Source: Spirochaetaceae bacterium (GTDB taxonomy: Bacteria > Spirochaetota > Spirochaetia > SZUA-6 > Fen-1364). From it: a stretch of 13,866 nt of DNA. The stretch's first letter is position 1. Each line of letters opens with the position of its first letter. A model generated the notes under the pieces. That model did not search any database. It saw only the letters and a program-made list of their open reading frames with translations, and was not told the origin of the DNA. Shown here in pieces: positions 1 through 5,323 of this stretch. The stretch covers positions 1 through 13,866 of the forward strand of contig PMZS01000153.1 in assembly GCA_003170115.1 (NCBI GenBank), written 5' to 3'. A program made the translations under genes and the position numbers.

Positions 1-68
1 AACCTATATTCTGTTGGCGGTCGTGGAAAACGGCCGAATCTTCTCCCAATCTGAAAAGGAGGAATCCC

Positions 69-974
69 TTGCCGCTGCTTTCGATGACAAGTCTATTGAG
101 GCATGCACTGGATGGCGGATATGCCGTCGGATATTTCGAAGCCTGGAACCTGGAGTCCCTGCTTGCCGTGAAGGATGCCGCTGAGGCGGCTGAATCTCCC
201 GTCATCATTGGGTTCAACGGAAAGTTTCTCGGAAACAGGCATCGAAGGGTGAAAGAAATAATCGACCATTACGGCAGCCTCGGACGGTCTGTCGCGGAAC
301 ATGCGCGAGTCCCCATAGCTCTCATCCTCAACGAGGCCTATGAGCCCGCGCTTCTCCAGGCGGCGCTCGACGCAGGGTTTAACGTGGTCATGCACGACCA
401 TGAAGGCTGCAGTCTCGAGCAATCGATCCAGATCAACATCTCCCTGGTGCGCGCTGCTCATGCGGTGGGCGCTGAAGTCGAAGCGGAGCTTGGAGAGCTG
501 CCCGCCTGGGACATTGGAGAGAAGAAGATGAGCGCGGGCATCGCCACTGATCCTGGTGAAGCGGAGCGCTTCGTTACAATGACCGGCGTGGATGCCCTGG
601 CCGTCGCGGTAGGCAATGTTCACATCCTAGAGGGGCGGAAATCGAGGCTCGATCTGGATCTGCTCGCCCAGCTGCGAAAGAGAATACGAATCCCCCTGGT
701 TCTTCACGGCGGCACGGGCATCGAAAAGGACGACCTGAAAGCGGCGATCGCTGCGGGGATCTGCAAGGTGAATGTGGGCACAGCCCTGCGCCGAACGTTC
801 ATCAACTCGATGAAGGGCTACTTCCAGAAGCACGATGCCGATATCCTCGATCCCGGCGAAGTGACCAGTACCGGGGGCGAGTTGGACATGCTGGCGGCCG
901 CGCGCGCCGATGTTGCGGCGGAGGTCGTGCGGCTGATGCGAATCTTCGGGTCCGTGAAGAAGGCAGGTGCATGA
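69..974 (+). CDS. Class II (zinc-type) aldolase family protein with altered catalytic residues
   Basis: A 301-residue protein of the class II fructose-bisphosphate / tagatose-bisphosphate aldolase family (TIM barrel). Family signatures are the N-terminal GYAVGYFEAWNLESL (17-31), EAELG (138-142), VGNVH with metal-type His185, LVLHGGTG with His213 (210-217) and KVNVGT (233-238). The start is TTG: GGAGG lies six bases upstream and MPLLSM matches the usual family N-terminus. The first ATG, 15 bases further in, has no such site, although the frame stays open to the window edge. Oddly, the canonical LDH of strand 3 (proton-donor Asp and first zinc His) reads LNE here (Asn88, Glu89), and the usual NxxT(D/E) ends in Ala239. 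Family membership is clear, but ordinary aldolase chemistry is doubtful. It is followed after one base by a lipoyl-domain gene, suggesting an operon for sugar-phosphate or 2-oxoacid metabolism. Confidence 0.88.
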   Translation: MPLLSMTSLLRHALDGGYAVGYFEAWNLESLLAVKDAAEAAESPVIIGFNGKFLGNRHRRVKEIIDHYGSLGRSVAEHARVPIALILNEAYEPALLQAALDAGFNVVMHDHEGCSLEQSIQINISLVRAAHAVGAEVEAELGELPAWDIGEKKMSAGIATDPGEAERFVTMTGVDALAVAVGNVHILEGRKSRLDLDLLAQLRKRIRIPLVLHGGTGIEKDDLKAAIAAGICKVNVGTALRRTFINSMKGYFQKHDADILDPGEVTSTGGELDMLAAARADVAAEVVRLMRIFGSVKKAGA

Positions 975-975
975 C

Positions 976-1077
976 ATGGAGTGGCCTCTGCGTATGCCAG
1001 ACCTGGGCACTGTTGAAGGCAACGTCACCCTTGTGCGCTGGTTGACGGCCGAGGGAGACACCGTGGCTTTAGGGTGA
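976..1077 (+). pseudogene. Truncated lipoyl-domain (2-oxoacid dehydrogenase E2) gene, N-terminal remnant
   Basis: Thirty-three codons begin MEWPLRMPDLG and run to GDTVALG, then TGA. This is the first half of a lipoyl/biotinyl domain of the dihydrolipoamide acyltransferase (E2) type: MPDLG, then a TVEGNVTLVRWL strand and the AEGDTV turn. The swinging-arm lysine in the usual ETDK motif should follow about 15 residues later and is absent. The ATG sits one base after the aldolase stop, so the two were one transcription unit. Homology ends at about 1074, and an IS remnant lies just downstream. The simplest reading is that the E2 gene was cut by an insertion followed by deletion, because I find no continuation of E2 beyond the IS remnant. 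A free 33-residue peptide would not be functional as an E2. Confidence 0.72.
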
Positions 1078-1706
1078 CTTGGAACCCCACCGCCTATCAG
1101 ACTGTGTGAATAGTCCAGCTTGGCCGTGGGTGAATAGCCAGGACCGGGCCGCATATCCCAGCGGGCGGAGGTGCTCCAGGGGGGGGGTAGTGAGACGCAT
1201 CGATCGACCGCTGTTCCACCGCCTTTTCCTTGGCCCCGTCTATCCGCTTAAGGCTTCCATTAACGTGCTCAACGGCACTATGTTGAGCACCCGCTTCAAA
1301 TTGTAGATGAAGCAGCTGAACTGAAACTCAGCCCCTACCGCCTCAAGCCCTCGCTGCAGGAAGTGCCCGAAGCCAAGCGTGCGTTTGATCGTGCCAAAGG
1401 GATGTTCGACCAATTCCTTCCGCTTGCGGATCAGAGTCTTCCTTTCGGGATTCTCCAGTTGTTCGAAGTACGCCTTCAGCTCCTTATGACGCACCGAGAC
1501 CCGAAGCATCCTACCCCCCCACTGCCCTTGGTGCAGCAGCTCCTTTTTGGGCACGCTGCACACTCCGCGTCTTCTGCTTGATACTTCCAGGTCATCCGCC
1601 CGTTCTTGTCTGCCACCGGGTGAGCCGTGATCTTGCGCAGCTCCGCACCCAGCGGGCACACCCATATATCCCGCTCGGCAGTTTGAGCGGGTGGTTCGAG
1701 GAATAA
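1078..1706 (-). mobile_element. Remnant of an IS1182-type insertion sequence
   Basis: The stretch between the broken lipoyl gene and the AT-richer intergenic region holds the 3' part of a transposase reading leftward and about 160 bases of non-coding sequence beyond its stop. That non-coding part contains two direct copies of GTGAATAG (1106-1113 and 1130-1137, 24 bases apart) and could be the IS terminal region. No matching opposite end and no target duplication were found by eye, so both boundaries are approximate. The left one is set where lipoyl-domain homology stops, the right one where transposase-like reading fades. Confidence 0.5.
1240..1706 (-). pseudogene. Degraded IS1182-family transposase, C-terminal third, frameshifted
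   Basis: Two reading frames combine into one transposase C-terminus. The upstream piece (about 1706 to 1521) reads ERDIWVCPLGAEL, then a Cys-rich segment CAACPKRSCCTKG typical of IS1182-family transposases. The downstream piece reads GRMLRVSVRHKEL, then RKELVEHPFGTIKRTLGFG, which carries the presumed last acidic residue of the DDE triad, then FIYNLKRVLN and a stop at 1240. The frames meet at a run of seven G on the minus strand (1514-1520), where one extra G would restore a single frame. The N-terminal part with the first two catalytic Asp is missing. The gene is therefore truncated as well as frameshifted, and inactive. A sequencing error in the G run would remove the frameshift but not the truncation. 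Confidence 0.75.
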
Positions 1707-2045
1707 TGTGTCTCAGCGATTCGGCGGTGTTGCTTCCCCTTTTAAATACATGAGGGCATTAATGGTCTGGGGATTCAACGGGGCACAGGAGACGCTTGGC
1801 CTCAGAGCTCCAATCCGCCTCGATCACGATTTGATCTGCGGACGATACCATCGTCACTCAATCGATTGCTGGTCTTCTCTTATAGAAGGAATTGGAAACA
1901 CCCTGTTGATCAAGACCAAGAGACAACTAAGTCAGGGAATGTTATAGTGAAATCAAGAGTCCCCCTTTCGGCGGAATTTGTCGCTACCCCGCTACCCATC
2001 GGAGGGGATATTTCAACTTTGCTTTGAAAAACAGAGTTTTTTTTC
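1707..2045. other. AT-richer intergenic stretch, no gene recognised
   Basis: An open frame of 79 codons starts at 1708 on the plus strand. It matches nothing I recognise, has no ribosome-binding site, and lies in sequence whose base use differs from the GC-rich genes to the right. No continuation of the lipoyl-domain gene and no transposase N-terminus is visible on either strand. An A/T-only potential stem (AAAAAC / GTTTTT) lies just before the promoter that begins at 2046. Decayed mobile DNA is the likeliest content. Confidence 0.4.
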
Positions 2046-2075
2046 TTGACAAATCCAAAACAGTGACATTATAGT
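2046..2075 (+). promoter_or_regulatory. Strong sigma70-type promoter
   Basis: A perfect -35 box TTGACA (2046-2051) is followed by TATAGT (2070-2075, five of six consensus bases, 18-base spacer) or, one base earlier, TTATAG with a 17-base spacer. Transcription would start near 2082 and run right. No credible coding sequence follows before a terminator-like hairpin at 2340-2388. This is why I propose a non-coding transcript. Confidence 0.6.
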
Positions 2076-2097
2076 GCTGAGCTAGTACACCACTATA
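2070..2097. promoter_or_regulatory. Operator-like inverted repeat over the -10 box and start site
   Basis: TATAGTG (2070-2076) is repeated exactly inverted as CACTATA (2091-2097). The half-sites are 21 bp apart start to start, two helical turns, so they face the same side of the DNA. The left arm includes the -10 box of the promoter at 2046-2075 and the right arm covers the early transcribed region, a classic position for a dimeric repressor. No regulator gene is seen nearby. It could instead be a 5' stem in the transcript, with a 14-base loop. Confidence 0.45.
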
Positions 2098-2142
2098 GAT
2101 TTGACTATGCGAAATGCTTGTGGATATGATTTTTGAGATGAA

Positions 2143-2216
2143 TTGGGTCAATTGCTGCAAATACATGCAAGTCATTGCAAGATGACCGACGTCGCGGCAG
2201 ATTCCGATTGACCCAA
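2143..2216. repeat. 10-bp perfect inverted repeat enclosing nested hairpins
   Basis: TTGGGTCAAT (2143-2152) and ATTGACCCAA (2207-2216) are perfect inverted copies separated by 54 bases; a G-T pair and a G-C pair extend the stem inward. The enclosed segment holds a further five-pair hairpin (2171-2186) and the first TGCAA cluster. The nesting favours an RNA or cruciform structure over two independent binding sites. Confidence 0.6.
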
Positions 2217-2255
2217 CTCTTTGTAAGGACTTACAATAGCTTGCAGTGAGTTGCA
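2156..2255. repeat. TGCAA / TTGCA pentamers phased at exactly 10 bp in two opposed clusters
   Basis: TGCAA occurs at 2156, 2166 and 2176. After a 40-base gap the opposite strand motif recurs at 2221 (TTGTA), 2231 (TTACA), 2241 (TTGCA) and 2251 (TTGCA), again every 10 bases. The 16-mers at 2166-2181 and 2240-2255 match in inverted orientation at 14 of 16 positions. CTTGCAGT at 2240-2247 recurs at 2366-2373. Helical phasing in two facing clusters resembles a multi-site DNA-binding array, such as recombinase arm sites, iterons or a cooperative repressor, but no family is identifiable from the sequence alone. Confidence 0.6.
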
Positions 2256-2339
2256 GAGAGACTCGCGCCGACCCGGTCCGTCGTCGTTTTCCTAAACCCT
2301 AGGTCACCTTTCTTCGCCTTTTGCGCGCTCGGTCTTTAG

Positions 2340-2388
2340 AAAAATGAGATGATTTCTGAGAAACACTTGCAGTATCTCATTTTTTTTT
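2340..2388 (+). terminator. Terminator-like hairpin with T tract
   Basis: AAAAATGAGAT (2340-2350) pairs fully with ATCTCATTTTT (2374-2384), leaving a 23-base loop, and T continues to 2388. The stem is A/T-rich and the loop long, so termination may be weak. The A run before the stem would let it work in both directions. The loop contains CTTGCAGT, a copy of the element at 2240. Confidence 0.5.
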
Positions 2389-2454
2389 GACATACTCCAA
2401 TCTGCCGCTGTTGCGGCAAGTCCATATCAATAGTACACTTAGGTATAGAGGGGT

Positions 2455-2533
2455 ACCGGTGTGGGGATTCGAAAACGGACTTAAAATCCCCTGCCTCGCA
2501 AGGGGCATACGGGTTCGACCCCCGTCTCCGGCA
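2455..2533 (+). pseudogene. tRNA-Leu(UAA)-like sequence: intact 3' half, degenerate 5' half
   Basis: From the anticodon loop CTTAAAA (anticodon UAA) onward the sequence is a well-formed class II tRNA. The variable arm is GCCTC/GGGGC with a GCAA loop. The T arm is ACGGG-TTCGACC-CCCGT (2509-2525). The acceptor strand is CTCCGGC (2526-2532) with discriminator A2533, and no CCA is encoded. The 5' half is poor. ACCGGTG (2455-2461) pairs with the acceptor at five of seven positions, the anticodon stem keeps three of five pairs, and the D arm is about seven bases short and lacks the GG pair. This fits a tRNA 3' fragment left at the end of an integrated element, or a decaying tRNA gene. A functional but unusual tRNA is less likely. 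The ribosome-binding site of the next gene follows within about 20 bases. Confidence 0.6.
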
Positions 2534-2553
2534 GTATACTCTGAGGAGGACCT

Positions 2554-2748
2554 ATGGCAGAGAAGATCGGTGAATTCCTGGTCGGGATAGGCGCGCTGTC
2601 ATCGTCCCAGGTCACCGTGGTGATCAACCGCCAGACGGCGGGGGACGAGCGGCTGTTCGGCGAGATTGCCATGGAGCTGGGCTACCTGGCGGACAACGAG
2701 CCGATCGACAAGTTCCTCGAGTACCAGGAAAAGCAGCTCGGTGATTGA
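2554..2748 (+). CDS. Stand-alone MshEN-like (GspE/PilB N-domain type) small protein
   Basis: A 64-residue soluble protein. Its pattern IGEFLVGIGALSSSQV, then INRQTAGDERLFGEIAMELGYL, then a short terminal helix, resembles the N-terminal helical domain of type II secretion / type IV pilus ATPases. In some of those proteins this domain (MshEN) binds cyclic di-GMP. No ATPase domain follows: the frame stops at 2748 and the next gene is on the other strand. The ATG has a strong GAGGAGGA site four bases upstream. Because an HD-GYP protein lies a few genes away, a role in cyclic-di-GMP signalling is possible, but that is inference. Alternatively it is a general adaptor fold of unknown function. It lies just right of the tRNA-like sequence and is the first gene of the compact GC-rich part. 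Confidence 0.75.
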   Translation: MAEKIGEFLVGIGALSSSQVTVVINRQTAGDERLFGEIAMELGYLADNEPIDKFLEYQEKQLGD

Positions 2749-2758
2749 TTGGTGCCGG

Positions 2759-4012
2759 TCAGCGAGCCGCCGAATGATCCATGGCCGTCAACAATTCCTC
2801 CAGGATCTCATCGTGCTCCAGGATACGAGCGCCCGCGCACACCTCCGCGAAAAGTGTTCGTCCCTCCTGTGAGAGAATCGATCGCGGCACTTCTTCCGGG
2901 CCCGGGTTCAGGACCACGAGCCGTCGCGCGAGCGATGCAAGACTGAGGTTGCCAAGGTTCCCCTGGCCGATAGGAAATGAACACAGAATTGTCAGGTCCG
3001 CCTGTTCGACGAAATGAGCTGCTTCCCGGATCTGCTCGTCCGTGATTCGTGAGAATGCACCCACCGTCATGCACCTGATTCCCAGGCTCCTCCAGAGTTT
3101 CTCGTCCGAATCGTATTCATGGGCAATCCCGCCGGTGAGTGAACAGCCGAGCCTGTACAGCTCACGTGTCAGGTTCACCGCGCTCCCTGCCCCGCCGATG
3201 AGATGAACCTTCGTGCCTGCTGCACCCTTGTCCCGCGGCAGGACCGTGACGGTGAGGCTGCCGGTCGCCAGGCTCGGTGAGACCATCGTCCGAATACCAT
3301 AGACCCTGTCAAGAACCTCGGCCTTGAGAACCTGTTCGGGCCGCCCGCTGCATGCAATGCGTCCCTTCTCCAGCAGGACGAGGCGCGAGCAGTATTGCGC
3401 CGCCACCGACAGGTTGTGCACTGAGGCGATCACCGCCCTGCCTTCCCGGGCGAGCTCCTGTGCCATGGAAAAAATCCTGTCCTGGTGGTGGATGTCCAGG
3501 CTCGAGCTGGGCTCGTCGAGGAGCAGGAGGTCGGTGTCCTGCACCAGCGCCTTGGCAAAGAGCACGAGCTGCCGCTCTCCGCCTGACAGACCGCTGAAAC
3601 CGCGGTCCTCCATCCCCGTAAGGCCGACATAGGAAAGCATCCGCCGCGCCCGTTCCATGTCTTCGGCGCCTTCCTTCTGGAACCTGCCAAGGTGCGGATA
3701 TCTGCCCATCAGGAGTATTTCCATCACGGTAAAAGGAAAGACCTGGGACACGTCCTGGGTCATGATGGATACCAGTCGTGCGCGGCCGCGGCTCTCCATT
3801 CCCGCGATTCCCCCGCCGTCAAGAAAAACTTCTCCCGCGGTCGGCGTCAGGAGGCCCGCGAGAAGACGCAGGAGGGTGGTCTTGCCGGCCCCGTTGGGAC
3901 CGATGACACCGATGAGCTCCCCCCTTTCGACCGCGAGGTCGATGTTGTCCACGATCGTGGTTTTCCCGACCGTCCACGTCAGCCCCCGGGCCATGAGGAA
4001 CTCGCCGCTCAT
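2759..4012 (-). CDS. ABC transporter ATPase, FecE/BtuD type, with a C-terminal extension
   Basis: A 417-residue cytoplasmic ATPase. Residues 1-257 form a standard iron-siderophore/cobalamin nucleotide-binding subunit: Walker A GPNGAGKTT (38-46), Q-loop Gln86, signature LSGGERQ (142-148), Walker B LLLLDEP (162-168) and H-loop His199. Residues 258-417 are an extra domain starting KVHLIGGAGSAVNL, a Rossmann-like Gly-rich turn, and containing ILCSFPIGQGNLGNL. The usual family length is about 260. The ATG is chosen because it overlaps the permease stop as ATGA, giving translational coupling; the frame is open far upstream but only as a shadow of the permease. With the permease it would import a ferric chelate or corrinoid. 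The substrate-binding protein is not in this window. The convergent neighbour ends 10 bases away with no visible terminator. Confidence 0.9.
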   Translation of the reverse strand: MSGEFLMARGLTWTVGKTTIVDNIDLAVERGELIGVIGPNGAGKTTLLRLLAGLLTPTAGEVFLDGGGIAGMESRGRARLVSIMTQDVSQVFPFTVMEILLMGRYPHLGRFQKEGAEDMERARRMLSYVGLTGMEDRGFSGLSGGERQLVLFAKALVQDTDLLLLDEPSSSLDIHHQDRIFSMAQELAREGRAVIASVHNLSVAAQYCSRLVLLEKGRIACSGRPEQVLKAEVLDRVYGIRTMVSPSLATGSLTVTVLPRDKGAAGTKVHLIGGAGSAVNLTRELYRLGCSLTGGIAHEYDSDEKLWRSLGIRCMTVGAFSRITDEQIREAAHFVEQADLTILCSFPIGQGNLGNLSLASLARRLVVLNPGPEEVPRSILSQEGRTLFAEVCAGARILEHDEILEELLTAMDHSAAR

Positions 4013-5064
4013 CGCGCCCCCACGGCGTTCCGCCTCTGGATGCGCACGATAAGGCTGAGAAGGTAGGGACTTCCGAGGATCGCGGTGATGATTCCGACCC
4101 GGATCTCGAATGGCGGCAGGAGAGCTCTCCCGAGCAGGTCGCAGAGAACGAGGAACAGGGCGCCCCCGAGGGCCGACGCGGGCAGGAGGGCGCGGTGATC
4201 CGGACCGACCAGGAACCGCAGCAGATGGGGAACCAGGAGACCGACGAACCCGATGGGTCCGCTCACCGCAATGGCGACCCCGGTGACCACCGCGGCGATG
4301 GCCAGCAGAATGCGCTTCGCGGTCTCCACCCGCATGCCGAGGGAGAATGCCTCTTCCTCCCCGAGTGTGAACAGGTTCAGCTCGCGCGCGAAAAAGGAGA
4401 GCGCGATCATGCCCGGCACGAGGACCGGCGCGGAATACAGGATGTGCTGCCAGCTCCTTCCGTCCAGCCCGCCCATCGTCCAGAAGATGAACTGGCTGAC
4501 CTGGTACTGACGGGAGAAAAGCAGGAGCGCAGAGGTGAGACCGCTGAACAGGGATGAGATGGCCATGCCAGCGATGACGATGTACAGCAGGGAGGTCGTG
4601 CCGCGCGACGAGGACAAGAGGTAGATGCAGACGGCGGAGAGAAGGGCCCCCGCAATTGTGAAAGCGGGGATCGCAAGAAGCGACCCCGAGGCGAAGCCCG
4701 CGGTGATCGCAATCACCGCGCCGAGGCTGCCACCGGCGGAGAGGCCAAGGATCTCGGGGCTGGCCATCGGGTTGCGGAACAGTCCCTGCATGACCACGCC
4801 GCACGTGGCCAGAGAGGATCCGACCAGCATCGCTGCGACGACCCTCGGCAACCGCAGGAGGAGGAGGATGGTGATGTCGCGCTCGTCCGGCAAGGGGAGC
4901 GCGCTGAGACCGAGCTTCACCAGGAGGAAACGGATGAGGGATGCGGGAGACACCTGGACCGCCCCGATCCCCACCCCGAGAAGCACCGCGGCGGCGAGCA
5001 GGAGGGAAAGCACGATGAATGCGGGCGCGTGCCTTGTTTTCACGGTGGCGTCATGGTGCGGCAC
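4009..5064 (-). CDS. FecCD-family ABC transporter permease (iron complex / cobalamin)
   Basis: About 351 residues with eight or more hydrophobic helices. FecCD/BtuC features include LRLPRVVAAMLVGSSLATCG, GLFRNPMASPEILGLSAG, GTTSLLYIVIAGMAISSLF, WTMGGLDGRSW, and ISGPIGFVGLLVPH-like AVSGPIGFVGLLVPHLLR. It forms the membrane channel for the ATPase encoded next, with which it shares an ATGA overlap. The frame is open to a GTG at 5169 and has an ATG at 5124. I prefer the GTG at 5064 because AGGA lies eight bases upstream, it leaves a short N-terminus before helix 1, and it avoids running into the divergent Cys-rich gene. The residues before 5064 do not look like transporter sequence. The start remains uncertain. 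Substrate choice between ferric siderophore, haem and corrinoid cannot be told from sequence, though a corrinoid protein gene elsewhere in the window makes corrinoid uptake attractive. Confidence 0.88.
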   Translation of the reverse strand: MPHHDATVKTRHAPAFIVLSLLLAAAVLLGVGIGAVQVSPASLIRFLLVKLGLSALPLPDERDITILLLLRLPRVVAAMLVGSSLATCGVVMQGLFRNPMASPEILGLSAGGSLGAVIAITAGFASGSLLAIPAFTIAGALLSAVCIYLLSSSRGTTSLLYIVIAGMAISSLFSGLTSALLLFSRQYQVSQFIFWTMGGLDGRSWQHILYSAPVLVPGMIALSFFARELNLFTLGEEEAFSLGMRVETAKRILLAIAAVVTGVAIAVSGPIGFVGLLVPHLLRFLVGPDHRALLPASALGGALFLVLCDLLGRALLPPFEIRVGIITAILGSPYLLSLIVRIQRRNAVGAR

Positions 5065-5122
5065 GCGCCGGATCCTGTCAACGCGCTTGCATTCGGGCCG
5101 CGAAACGGGTACATACAGACTC

Positions 5123-5317
5123 ATGAACTGCACGAACCATGCGGGAAACGACACAATGTGCACCTGCACCTACGAGGGATGCTCCCGACACGGCGTGTGC
5201 TGCCAGTGCATCGCCTACCACCGCGCGAGCGGTGAACTGCCCGGATGCCTTTTCACACGGGAAGAAGAGCGCTCGTATGACCGCAGCATCTCGCTCTTTG
5301 TGAGCCGTCGGCGGTAA
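5123..5317 (+). CDS. DUF6485-like small cysteine-rich protein
   Basis: A 64-residue protein with Cys at 3, 13, 15, 20, 26, 27, 29 and 42, and the family-like pattern CTCTYEGCSRHGVCCQC, AYHRASGELPGC, then ERSYDRSI. I recognise this as the DUF6485 type, whose function is unknown. The Cys pattern suggests a metal (zinc or Fe-S) site. The start at 5123 is chosen over the inner ATG at 5156 because family members carry a short N-terminal MxC segment. Neither start has a good ribosome-binding site. The TCATGA at its start is palindromic, so a possible minus-strand ATG for the divergent permease shares the same bases. The CPBP-like gene follows after six bases, so the two are probably co-transcribed. 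Confidence 0.72.
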   Translation: MNCTNHAGNDTMCTCTYEGCSRHGVCCQCIAYHRASGELPGCLFTREEERSYDRSISLFVSRRR

Positions 5318-5323
5318 AGGCGC

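Larger units (their letters stand above)
2082..2388 (+). ncRNA. Putative structured non-coding RNA of about 305 bases
   Basis: The stretch lies between a good sigma70 promoter and a hairpin with a T tract and has no credible ORF on the plus strand. It can form a long-range stem, UUGGGUCAAU (2143-2152) with AUUGACCCAA (2207-2216). Inside that, CUGC (2155-2158) can pair with GCAG (2197-2200), and a hairpin GUCAU/AUGAC (2171-2175 / 2182-2186) has a six-base loop. Downstream are UUGUAA/UUACAA (2221-2226 / 2231-2236) around GGAC, and a short CCUA/UAGG stem near 2291-2303. I do not recognise 6S RNA, tmRNA, RNase P RNA or a known riboswitch. The alternative is that the repeats are protein-binding DNA sites and the transcript is incidental. 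Confidence 0.4.

Noticed and set aside
1708..1947. 79-codon plus-strand open frame in the intergenic stretch
   Set aside because: No recognisable domain, no ribosome-binding site, and located in decayed mobile DNA; kept only as a note in the intergenic entry.
1984..2175. 63-codon minus-strand open frame across the promoter and repeats
   Set aside because: Covers the promoter, dyad and repeat array, has no homology, and is not needed to explain the sequence.
2156..2255. CRISPR array
   Set aside because: Repeat units are only five bases with 10-bp spacing, in two orientations, and no cas genes are present.
2389..2454. tRNA promoter or second terminator in the gap before the tRNA-like sequence
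   Set aside because: TTGACA at 2387-2392 has no -10 at proper spacing, TATAGA at 2444-2449 has no good -35, and the hairpin at 2403-2418 (TGCCGC/GCGGCA) lacks a T tract.
2455..2533. tmRNA, or a group I intron in tRNA-Leu(UAA)
   Set aside because: No tmRNA 5' end or tag reading frame is present, and the anticodon loop is contiguous with no intron between U34 and A35.
2387..2590. Short open frames across the tRNA-Leu-like sequence on both strands
   Set aside because: They run through tRNA arms, a common source of false ORFs.
4013..4804. Minus-strand open frame extending the ABC ATPase by about 260 codons
   Set aside because: It lies over the permease in another frame and shows no homology; the ATGA overlap marks the real start.
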